DNA from: Nitrososphaerales archaeon TH703
Lineage (GTDB): Archaea; Thermoproteota; Nitrososphaeria; Nitrososphaerales; Nitrososphaeraceae
Direction of reading: 5' to 3'
Length of the DNA stretch: 5,060 bases
NCBI GenBank assembly: GCA_014523525.1
Contig: JAATVL010000043.1
Span: 1 to 5,060 of the forward strand
Numbering within the stretch: position 1 is the stretch's first letter; every line of letters starts with the position of its first letter. This document shows positions 1-5,060 of this stretch, piece after piece. Made by a program: the position numbers and the translations under genes. The notes under the pieces were generated by a model. It ran no database searches. It was not told the origin of the DNA and saw only the letters and a program-made list of their open reading frames with translations.

Positions 1-785
1 CCTTTCTCGGCCAAATACCTCTTAACCTTATCTAATGTTAAATTATCATAATGAAAAATGGAAGCTGCCAGAACAGCGTCGACGTCAGTTTTATTAAATA
101 CTTCAAACATGTGTTCTGATGAGGCACAGCCGCCTGATGCAATAACAGGTATTCTCACATTGTTACATATTGCATTTGTTAATTCAATATCATAACCATT
201 TTTAGTACCATCTGCATCTATACTTGTCAAAAGTATTTCACCGGCACCAAGCTCCTCGACCTTCTTTGCCCATTGAATAGCATCAATAGCAGTACCCTTG
301 GACCCTCCGTATATCATAACCTCAAAGTAGAAATCCTTATTATGACCGGACGTTACTCTGTTTTTTTCATCAACTCTAAAATTTCTCTTGACATCTATCG
401 CCACAACAACGCATTGTCTTCCAAAAATTTTCATGAGATCTGTTACCAAATTTGGATTTTTAACACTAGCAGTATTGATAGAAACTTTGTCTGCTCCATT
501 AAGGAGAATCTGTCTTGCATCTGAAAGTGTCCTAATTCCTCCTCCCACTGTAAAAGGTATGTCTATAACACTGGCTACTTTCTTAACTATGCTCTTCATT
601 ATTTCACGGTCCTGTTTTGACGCCGTAATATCTAGGAAGACAAGTTCATCAGCTCCCTGATCGCTGTATTTTCTTGCCAATTCAACAGGATCGCCTGCGT
701 CTTTAACTCCTCGAAATCTGATTCCTTTAACTACTCTTCCATTATCAACATCTAGACAAGGAATGATTCTCTTAGATAGGGGCAT
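1..785 (-). CDS. hisF: Imidazole glycerol phosphate synthase cyclase subunit HisF (3' end cut by window)
   Basis: HisF is the cyclase half of IGP synthase. It combines PRFAR with ammonia delivered by HisH to give imidazole glycerol phosphate and AICAR in the cytoplasm. I translated 261 codons from the ATG at 785; the reading frame runs open off the left edge, so the stop codon is missing. The (beta/alpha)8 barrel signature is complete: KRIIPCLDVDNGRVVKG at residues 5-21 with catalytic Asp12, VGGGIRT near 80-86, ADKVSIN near 98-104, VVVAID with the second catalytic Asp131, GAGEILLTSID near 180-190, and IASGGC near 215-220. The equivalents of the four ammonia-gate residues of the Thermotoga enzyme (Arg5, Glu46, Lys99, Glu167) are present as Arg6, Glu47, Lys100 and Glu183. 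Residues 135-157 form a loop about 15 residues longer than in Thermotoga HisF. The start shares one base with the hisA stop (TAATG), suggesting coupled translation. Confidence 0.97.
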   Translation of the reverse strand, partial: MPLSKRIIPCLDVDNGRVVKGIRFRGVKDAGDPVELARKYSDQGADELVFLDITASKQDREIMKSIVKKVASVIDIPFTVGGGIRTLSDARQILLNGADKVSINTASVKNPNLVTDLMKIFGRQCVVVAIDVKRNFRVDEKNRVTSGHNKDFYFEVMIYGGSKGTAIDAIQWAKKVEELGAGEILLTSIDADGTKNGYDIELTNAICNNVRIPVIASGGCASSEHMFEVFNKTDVDAVLAASIFHYDNLTLDKVKRYLAEK

Positions 786-1495
786 TACGCTATTGCTTTC
801 ACCTTTTTAATATCCAATCTGTCTTCATACAATGCCTTCCCAAGAATAACACTATTGCATCCAATTGATCTAACCCTTAATACATCTACCAAACTTGAAA
901 TTCCTCCACTGGCTATTATTCTTGAATTTCGATCAGCATTAATGCTATTTAAAGTGACAACGTCTGGTCCTGAGAGTGTTCCATCTTTAACTATGCTAGT
1001 CAGGAGAAAAATGTTTATTCCTAGTTTATTGAACTTAATTATTGCATCTTCAATTTTATAATTCGAAGAGGATTTCCAACCATCAATCATAACCTTTCCA
1101 TTTATCTCGTCTAGTGAAATGACAATCCTGTCACTATAATTTTTCCTAAGCAAACGTAATTGATCCAAATTTCGATACGCCATAGTACCAACCACAATTT
1201 TTGAAAACCCCATCTTAGCAATTTTTTCAAAATTTTCTATATTACGAATACCTCCTCCAATCTGGATTGGAATATTTACCGAATGCAATATTTCAGCGAT
1301 TGTTGACAAGTTGTTGGATTCATTACCAAATGCTGCATCAAGATCAATGATATGCAACATATCAGCCCCCTCCTTTTCCCATTTTTTTGCCACTTGAACG
1401 GGATTATTACTATATACCTTCTTGGTTGATTGGTCTCCTTTCGTTAACCTAACTACATCCCCATTCATTATGTCTATTGCCGCTAGTACCTTCAT
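785..1495 (-). CDS. hisA: ProFAR isomerase HisA
   Basis: HisA catalyses the Amadori rearrangement of ProFAR to PRFAR, supplying the substrate of HisF-HisH. The protein is 236 residues, close to the usual 235-250. It is a (beta/alpha)8 barrel with the general acid/base Asp8 in AAIDIMNGDVVRL, the phosphate-binding IGGGIRN at 79-85, the VVGTMAY segment at 101-107, the second catalytic Asp129 in VISLDE, Thr166 in LLTSIVKDGTLSGPD, and the second phosphate loop IIASGGIS at 193-200. The Asp8/Asp129/Thr166 trio matches the known HisA active site, and the sequence clearly differs from the downstream paralogue HisF. The ATG lies inside the hisH stop (ATGA overlap of 4 nt). A weak GTGA stretch lies 9 nt upstream of the start. 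The TAA stop overlaps the hisF ATG by one base. Nothing suggests the dual-function PriA variant of actinobacteria, but that cannot be excluded from sequence alone. Confidence 0.97.
   Translation of the reverse strand: MKVLAAIDIMNGDVVRLTKGDQSTKKVYSNNPVQVAKKWEKEGADMLHIIDLDAAFGNESNNLSTIAEILHSVNIPIQIGGGIRNIENFEKIAKMGFSKIVVGTMAYRNLDQLRLLRKNYSDRIVISLDEINGKVMIDGWKSSSNYKIEDAIIKFNKLGINIFLLTSIVKDGTLSGPDVVTLNSINADRNSRIIASGGISSLVDVLRVRSIGCNSVILGKALYEDRLDIKKVKAIA
799..806 (-). promoter_or_regulatory. Possible Shine-Dalgarno (AAAGGTGA) for hisF
   Basis: The coding strand has AAAGGTGA near the end of hisA, with 13 nt between it and the hisF ATG. GGTGA is a five-base match to the archaeal consensus and the clearest such match at any start in this window. 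The spacing is somewhat long. The same bases also encode Lys-Val-Lys of HisA, so the match could be incidental. Confidence 0.35.
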
Positions 1496-2112
1496 TCGTT
1501 TTTTTCACAAATTTTGATAAAATTTTTCACAATCTGGGCTCCAATTTTTCCCGATTTTTCAGGGTGAAATTGTGTGCCGAAAAGATTGGAGCGTTCAATC
1601 ACAACAGGCAATATCGAGCCATAATCAGCTATTGCAGCAATAAGATTTTTATCTTCAGGCTCAATATGATAAGAATGAACAAAATATACCCAGGAATCTT
1701 GCGGAATCCCTTTTAGTAGATTACTTTCTCTTTTGACAATTCTTAAATTATTCCAACCAATGTGAGGAACTTTAACTTTCTTTTTTGGAAGCATCAATAC
1801 ATCACCTTCTAATAATTTAAGTCCGTCAAGAATTCCCTCCTCGCTTTTATTGAATAACATTTCCAAACCTAGACATATGCCAAGTATAGGCATTCCATTA
1901 TCTACGGCCATATTGAGTGATACTGCATCTCTTTGTATGGAACTAATTGCGTTATCAAAATTACCAACTCCTGGTAAAACTAGCCCATCATATTTTTCCA
2001 ATTCTTCTAGAGTTCTTATAATATCTACAGTATGTGCACCATTTCTGAAAAGGGATTGGTGCAAATTAAATAGATTTCCTGTCCCAAAATCAAAAATAGC
2101 TATCTTAGTCAT
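1492..2112 (-). CDS. hisH: IGP synthase glutamine amidotransferase subunit HisH
   Basis: HisH is a class I (triad) glutaminase that hydrolyses glutamine and channels ammonia into the barrel of HisF. The product is 206 residues, the normal length. Visible landmarks are the N-terminal FDFGTGNL at 7-14, LPGVGNFD at 46-53 (oxyanion-loop region), the nucleophile Cys80 in GICLG, PHIGWN at 116-121, YFVHSYH at 143-149, and the catalytic His183 and Glu185 in QFHPEKSG. The triad is therefore intact. The ATG directly abuts the hisB stop (ATG ATG TAA ATG, zero spacing) with no Shine-Dalgarno-like sequence, so initiation probably depends on ribosomes finishing hisB. The end overlaps hisA by 4 nt. Co-location with hisF fits the obligate HisH-HisF complex. 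A run of 7 A on the coding strand sits just before the stop. Confidence 0.97.
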   Translation of the reverse strand: MTKIAIFDFGTGNLFNLHQSLFRNGAHTVDIIRTLEELEKYDGLVLPGVGNFDNAISSIQRDAVSLNMAVDNGMPILGICLGLEMLFNKSEEGILDGLKLLEGDVLMLPKKKVKVPHIGWNNLRIVKRESNLLKGIPQDSWVYFVHSYHIEPEDKNLIAAIADYGSILPVVIERSNLFGTQFHPEKSGKIGAQIVKNFIKICEKNE

Positions 2113-2712
2113 TTACATCATGTCTTTAGTACTTGGTAAACCTTTTCTCCTTTGATCAATAGCAGCTGCATTTCTAAACGCAATGGCGAAACTCTTTATA
2201 GCAGATTCTAATTTATGATGATCATCTTTTCCATATTCTACTAATATGTGTGTACAGGCCACAAGATTTTGTAGCAAAGATCTGAAGAAGTGTTCAATAT
2301 CCTCCTTAACTATACCTTCTACTTCATTCCTTTCCAACTTTAGTTCAAATTTAGAGAATTGTCTCCTAACCAAATCAATTGCTGAATTGCTCCTCGAATC
2401 GTCCATAGGCACGATAGCATAGCCAAATCTCATTATTCTGGCTCTGTCTCCTAATGCCTTATCCAGTCCCTGTCCTATGCAAATAGCGATGTCTTCTATT
2501 AAATGATGTAGGATTGAATCATGTGATTTAACATCAGCTTCAATGTCAACTAGGCTGTATTTACAAAACGTTGTTATGAGGTGATCTAGAAATTTCAAAC
2601 CACTGGCGATCTGTGCCCTACCATCGCCATCAAGATTTACATTTATGCTTATCGTTGTTTCGGATGTAGTTCTGCTCAGCGATGCAGTCCTAAGTTTATC
2701 AGTATCTGACAA
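2113..2712 (-). CDS. hisB: Imidazoleglycerol-phosphate dehydratase HisB (monofunctional)
   Basis: HisB dehydrates imidazole glycerol phosphate to imidazole acetol phosphate, as a metal-dependent oligomer. The product is 199 residues, the length of a stand-alone IGP dehydratase without the phosphatase domain fused in E. coli. Seen: SRTTSET at 13-19, SGLKFLDHL at 38-45 (His44), the first metal motif HHLIED (His69, His70, Glu73), RFG at 95-97, THI (His155), the second metal motif HHKLES (His165, His166, Glu169) with Lys173, and PSTK at 193-196. All expected Mn-binding His/Glu residues are present. Departures from the usual pattern are PMDD for PMDE, PSTKD for PSTKG, and no Asp directly before the first HH. 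The start is TTG at 2712-2710: the frame has a TGA eight codons upstream and no ATG or GTG between, and the conserved N-terminal strand begins at residue 8, so TTG is the only sensible start. It lies 7 nt after the HAD gene, in another frame. Confidence 0.95.
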   Translation of the reverse strand: MSDTDKLRTASLSRTTSETTISINVNLDGDGRAQIASGLKFLDHLITTFCKYSLVDIEADVKSHDSILHHLIEDIAICIGQGLDKALGDRARIMRFGYAIVPMDDSRSNSAIDLVRRQFSKFELKLERNEVEGIVKEDIEHFFRSLLQNLVACTHILVEYGKDDHHKLESAIKSFAIAFRNAAAIDQRRKGLPSTKDMM

Positions 2713-2719
2713 TTGGTAT

Positions 2720-3667
2720 CTAAAATTGGGTCATAACTTTATTTAATATGTTTGGTAATTCATTAACTTCTCTTACGATTACAGAAGTTCCATTATTGTT
2801 GAACAAATTCCTTACTTGATTTGATCTTGCATTAGAGGCACATATTCCAATTAATTCAATGTGGATATTGGACACTTTTCTTGCCTTCTGAACCATGAAC
2901 AAATCCTCTGCGGAGTCTCCAACATAATAAGCATTTCTGACTCCAAAACTTTTGATGCATTTTATTAATGCTGAGGGGTTCGGCTTGCCCATCTCTCTTT
3001 TTTCATCCTCTAGGTATATTGAACCATTAGTGTCAAAAAAGTTAAAGATAGATTTCATAGAATACTTTGCTGCTGTTTTACTCCTACCAGAAACAATTCC
3101 TAGTCTTTTTTCAAAAATATTTGATATTTTCTTCATGGTTGAATGACGCACTAGAAGTGTGTCATTTTGGATGAGCGCCTTATCAAAGTAATATTTGGGG
3201 ATCGCATTGTGATGTTTTTTGAACAAATGTGGCCCATAGAAGTATTCGTCAAAAACCCGAGTCAATATGCTACTGTCAATATCACCTGGATAGTTTAGTA
3301 ACTTTTTAATCTCACTTAGGCGGTCTTTGGAATAGTTTTGCAGATAATTTTCTACTGAGACTATTCCATTTATTGTTGCATTGTTTGTAATACTTTCTAT
3401 AAAAAAATGTAAATCAGAAATTTTAGATGGACCACATAGTATGCTCAGTATAAATGCATAGCTTGTATCAATATCATTGTTAAACATTCCAGATTTACGA
3501 AAATTAAAAATCAATCTATCACTAACTAATGTTCTTAAGTTGCCAATAGTAGGATCGATGTATTTAACCAGGTATTCTACTGTTTTTTTTATTGTCTTGT
3601 TGTAAGATTTTCTGGTATCAATTAACACTCCATCGATATCAAAAATAATACATGCTTTTGAATTCAT
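2720..3667 (-). CDS. HAD-superfamily phosphatase, candidate histidinol-phosphate phosphatase
   Basis: This is a 315-residue HAD hydrolase lying between hisC and hisB. All four HAD motifs are visible: motif I FDIDGVLID with the nucleophile Asp10 and acid/base Asp12; motif II GIVSGR at 190-195 (Ser193); motif III Lys228 in GKPNP; motif IV GDSAEDL with Asp251 and Asp255 for magnesium. About 170 residues between motifs I and II form a large C1-type cap, so it belongs with subfamily I enzymes. It is not the small capless subfamily IIIA domain of E. coli HisB. The ATG at 3667 follows an in-frame TAG two codons upstream, which fixes the start. Histidinol phosphate is the inferred substrate: the pathway needs a phosphatase between HisC and HisD and no other phosphatase is in the window. 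A phosphoglycolate-type or housekeeping phosphatase role is the alternative. HAD identity is certain; the substrate is inference. Composition is rich in Asn, Lys and Ile. Confidence 0.9.
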   Translation of the reverse strand: MNSKACIIFDIDGVLIDTRKSYNKTIKKTVEYLVKYIDPTIGNLRTLVSDRLIFNFRKSGMFNNDIDTSYAFILSILCGPSKISDLHFFIESITNNATINGIVSVENYLQNYSKDRLSEIKKLLNYPGDIDSSILTRVFDEYFYGPHLFKKHHNAIPKYYFDKALIQNDTLLVRHSTMKKISNIFEKRLGIVSGRSKTAAKYSMKSIFNFFDTNGSIYLEDEKREMGKPNPSALIKCIKSFGVRNAYYVGDSAEDLFMVQKARKVSNIHIELIGICASNARSNQVRNLFNNNGTSVIVREVNELPNILNKVMTQF

Positions 3668-3685
3668 TCTAATCTAATCTAATCT
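3668..3685. repeat. 5-bp tandem microrepeat between hisC and the HAD gene
   Basis: The + strand carries three perfect AATCT units (3671-3685), extended by TCT on the left to give 18 bases of unbroken 5-base periodicity. The preceding ATTCT, which includes part of the HAD start codon, is a fourth unit with one mismatch. On the coding strand this reads GATTAGATTAGATTAGA directly before the ATG. It fills 18 of the 24 nt of the spacer, the longest in the operon. No Shine-Dalgarno core is present in it. Gain or loss of units would change the spacer length without touching either reading frame. A function is not shown. Confidence 0.85.
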
Positions 3686-3691
3686 TTAAAT

Positions 3692-4756
3692 TTATTGAAT
3701 ATTGTTAAATACTGACAATATTTTATTATTTATTTTTTTTGTGCCTATCGTTATTCTAATACAATTTCCATAGCTCTCAATGTTGTCAAACGCCTTTACA
3801 ATTATTTTTGTATTTTCTAATGCCTCAATAATTCTATTATATTCTTCGTTACATTTTATAAAAAGAAAATTTGCATCTGACTTGTAAACATCTATTTTTT
3901 TAATTTTTGAGAGATTCTGGTAAAGTTTCTCTCTTTCATCTCTTATTAGCGATATACTTTTTTCCACTTTTTCTGGATTAGAGATAACTGAAATTGCGAT
4001 AGCAAGGGAAATGCTGTTTACTGCATATGGTGACTGAATCCTATTTTTAAATAATTCTGCAAGTTCTTCATTTGCTACCATGTATCCTATCCTTGCACCG
4101 GCCAAGCCCATCGCCTTTGAAAATGTACGAAGAATTACAAGATTTGGAAATTCTTGCGTATACCTGGTTAAGGAATATTTTGCAAATTCTACGTATGCTT
4201 CATCTATTATTACCAGATTATTTTTCAGGGTACTCAAAATATCTAGAATTTGCGATCTTTCAAATTGATTTCCTGTTGGGTTATTTGGTGAGCATAAATA
4301 TATTGCATGAGATTTTTTTGCGTCCTCAATAAATTTTTCACTATCAAGAGTGTTATCAAAAGAAGATAACATTATTTCAGAAAACAATATTCCGTGTAAT
4401 TGGCATCTTGTTTTAAAATAAGAAAAGGTTGGGTAAATGGAAGTTAACCTTCGTCCTCTTCCTATTAGTGTTAAAAGTAAATCAATAATCTGATCAGAAC
4501 CACTTCCCAATACCAGTGATTTTTCACCAATCATCAAATAATCTGAGAGCTTTTTGTACAACTTTTCATAAAGCTCAATCGGGTATTTTCTCAGATCAAT
4601 TTTTTCTATACTATCTAAAGAAATGTTTGTAAGGAAATTTTTGTCTAAAACAAGATTTTCATTTGCATCCAATTTATAATAATTGCTTTTAGAAGGTGTT
4701 GCGTATTTTTCAACCATTGAAATTTTCTTCATTTCTTTCATTAGCCAATCTGTCAA
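3692..4756 (-). CDS. hisC: Histidinol-phosphate aminotransferase HisC
   Basis: HisC is a PLP-dependent aminotransferase that moves the amino group of glutamate to imidazole acetol phosphate, giving L-histidinol phosphate. The 354-residue length is typical. Fold type I landmarks appear in order: KLDANEN at 28-34, the cofactor-phosphate loop GSGSDQ at 84-89, YPTFSYF at 108-114, CSPNNPTG at 155-162, DEAYVEF at 185-191, the PLP lysine Lys214 in TFSKAMGLAGARIGY with Arg222, and Arg334 in IRITIG for the substrate carboxylate. The start chosen is TTG at 4756-4754, one base after the hisD stop. A GAGGT stretch 12 nt upstream supports it weakly, and the frame is closed by TAG eight codons further up. 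The in-frame ATG at 4741 (residue 6) is the main alternative and would shorten the protein by five residues. The downstream HAD gene probably acts on its product. Confidence 0.96.
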   Translation of the reverse strand: MTDWLMKEMKKISMVEKYATPSKSNYYKLDANENLVLDKNFLTNISLDSIEKIDLRKYPIELYEKLYKKLSDYLMIGEKSLVLGSGSDQIIDLLLTLIGRGRRLTSIYPTFSYFKTRCQLHGILFSEIMLSSFDNTLDSEKFIEDAKKSHAIYLCSPNNPTGNQFERSQILDILSTLKNNLVIIDEAYVEFAKYSLTRYTQEFPNLVILRTFSKAMGLAGARIGYMVANEELAELFKNRIQSPYAVNSISLAIAISVISNPEKVEKSISLIRDEREKLYQNLSKIKKIDVYKSDANFLFIKCNEEYNRIIEALENTKIIVKAFDNIESYGNCIRITIGTKKINNKILSVFNNIQ

Positions 4757-4757
4757 T

Positions 4758-5060
4758 TCAGTTTTTGAACCTCTCTTCTATAGCATAATAATGGTTCGGT
4801 AAACCTTCAGCAAATGCTAGTTCCTTTACGCAATTTTGAACCGATTGTAGACCTCTTTTTGTAACTGTAATGTGGTTAACTAATTTCATAAAGTCAAGTA
4901 TAGATAGGGAAGATTTAGTCTTGCCAAATTCCATAGTTGGTAACACATGATTTGAGCCAAGACAATAATCACTTGCCGACGAAGGACTATATTTACCTAG
5001 TAAAATGACACCTGCAGTACTAATCTCAGACGCTATTTTTTTAGGATTTTCCGTTAAAAC
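4758..5060 (-). CDS. hisD: Histidinol dehydrogenase HisD, C-terminal 100 residues (5' part outside window)
   Basis: HisD is a zinc- and NAD-dependent enzyme that oxidises histidinol in two steps to histidine, the last reaction of the pathway. Only the last 100 residues are here; the frame runs open off the right edge, so internal methionines such as the one at 4932 are not starts. The visible C-terminus carries GVILLGKYSPSSASDY, which corresponds to the usual GxIFLGxYTPEAxGDY, and then the signature SNHVLPT with its active-site His. Further on come TKRGLQSV and AFAEGLPNH, where the final His, about 11 residues from the end, corresponds to the zinc-ligand His419 of the E. coli enzyme. CLGSNHVLPT replaces the more usual xAGPNHVLPT. 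The TGA stop lies one base before the hisC TTG, so it is cotranscribed with hisC. Confidence 0.95.
   Translation of the reverse strand, partial: VLTENPKKIASEISTAGVILLGKYSPSSASDYCLGSNHVLPTMEFGKTKSSLSILDFMKLVNHITVTKRGLQSVQNCVKELAFAEGLPNHYYAIEERFKN
4769..4773 (-). promoter_or_regulatory. Possible Shine-Dalgarno (GAGGT) for hisC
   Basis: On the coding strand GAGGT lies inside the end of hisD, 12 nt before the TTG start of hisC. It matches part of the usual archaeal GGAGGTGA consensus. The spacing is longer than the common 5-10 nt. It would be 27 nt from the alternative ATG at 4741, so it favours the TTG. A match of this length can arise by chance. Confidence 0.35.

Noticed and set aside
273..660. 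Two overlapping + strand open frames of 83 and 90 codons
   Set aside because: They lie antisense to hisF, whose translation is conserved throughout; their products have low-complexity, family-less sequence.
1477..2155. Plus-strand open frames across hisH and the hisA and hisB ends
   Set aside because: They are antisense to the well-conserved hisH frame and show no recognisable domain or ribosome site.
2700..2725. A fused HAD-HisB protein like enterobacterial HisB
   Set aside because: A TAG ends the HAD gene and hisB is in a different frame, 7 nt further on. Reading through the stop would not produce HisB, and a single-base error would not remove both barriers.
3668..3691. Intrinsic terminator or attenuator in the hisC-HAD spacer
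   Set aside because: The spacer has no GC-rich inverted repeat and no T run following a hairpin on the coding strand. No His-rich leader peptide is present in the window.
4072..4332. Plus-strand frames of 86 and 62 codons inside hisC
   Set aside because: They are shadows of the highly conserved PLP-binding region of HisC on the other strand.
4758..4946. A short separate 62-residue gene starting at an internal ATG
   Set aside because: The frame continues open to the right edge and encodes conserved HisD sequence upstream of that ATG, so it is the tail of hisD.
1..5060. A novel defence or mobile system, CRISPR array, tRNA or insertion sequence
   Set aside because: The window is filled by seven adjacent his-operon genes with almost no free space. 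No spaced direct repeats, terminal inverted repeats, transposase or tRNA-like sequence was seen.

Overview
The window is AT-rich and almost entirely coding. It holds the central part of a histidine biosynthesis operon, all on the minus strand, read from right to left: hisD (3' end only), hisC, a HAD-superfamily phosphatase gene, hisB, hisH, hisA and hisF (all but its last codons). The best guess for the source is an archaeon, most likely an ammonia-oxidising Nitrososphaerota (Thaumarchaeota). Reasons are the low GC, the monofunctional IGP dehydratase with an HHLIED-type metal motif, the long archaeal-type beta5-alpha5 loop in HisF, the sparse Shine-Dalgarno sites, and a HAD gene sitting between hisC and hisB. 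This assignment is inference from protein character and recalled gene order, not from a database search.

Layout on the + strand: hisF 1-785 (cut by the left edge), hisA 785-1495, hisH 1492-2112, hisB 2113-2712, HAD phosphatase 2720-3667, hisC 3692-4756, hisD 4758-5060 (cut by the right edge). Junctions are very tight: 1 nt between hisD and hisC, 24 nt between hisC and HAD, 7 nt between HAD and hisB, 0 nt between hisB and hisH, a 4-nt ATGA overlap between hisH and hisA, and a 1-nt TAATG overlap between hisA and hisF. This points to one polycistronic message with translational coupling. No gene-free stretch longer than 24 nt exists. No RNA gene, mobile element or CRISPR array was seen.

Pathway logic: HisA isomerises ProFAR to PRFAR. 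The HisH-HisF glutamine amidotransferase/cyclase complex converts PRFAR to imidazole glycerol phosphate plus AICAR. HisB dehydrates IGP to imidazole acetol phosphate, HisC transaminates that to histidinol phosphate, a phosphatase must then make histidinol, and HisD oxidises histidinol to histidine. The phosphatase step is the one that varies most between organisms. The HAD gene lying between hisC and hisB is the natural candidate and is the most interesting item here. The early enzymes (HisG, HisE, HisI) are not in the window and may lie outside it.

Otherwise the region is an ordinary biosynthetic operon. Secondary points are TTG start codons for hisB and probably hisC, a 5-bp tandem repeat filling most of the only sizeable spacer, and some residue changes in HisB.
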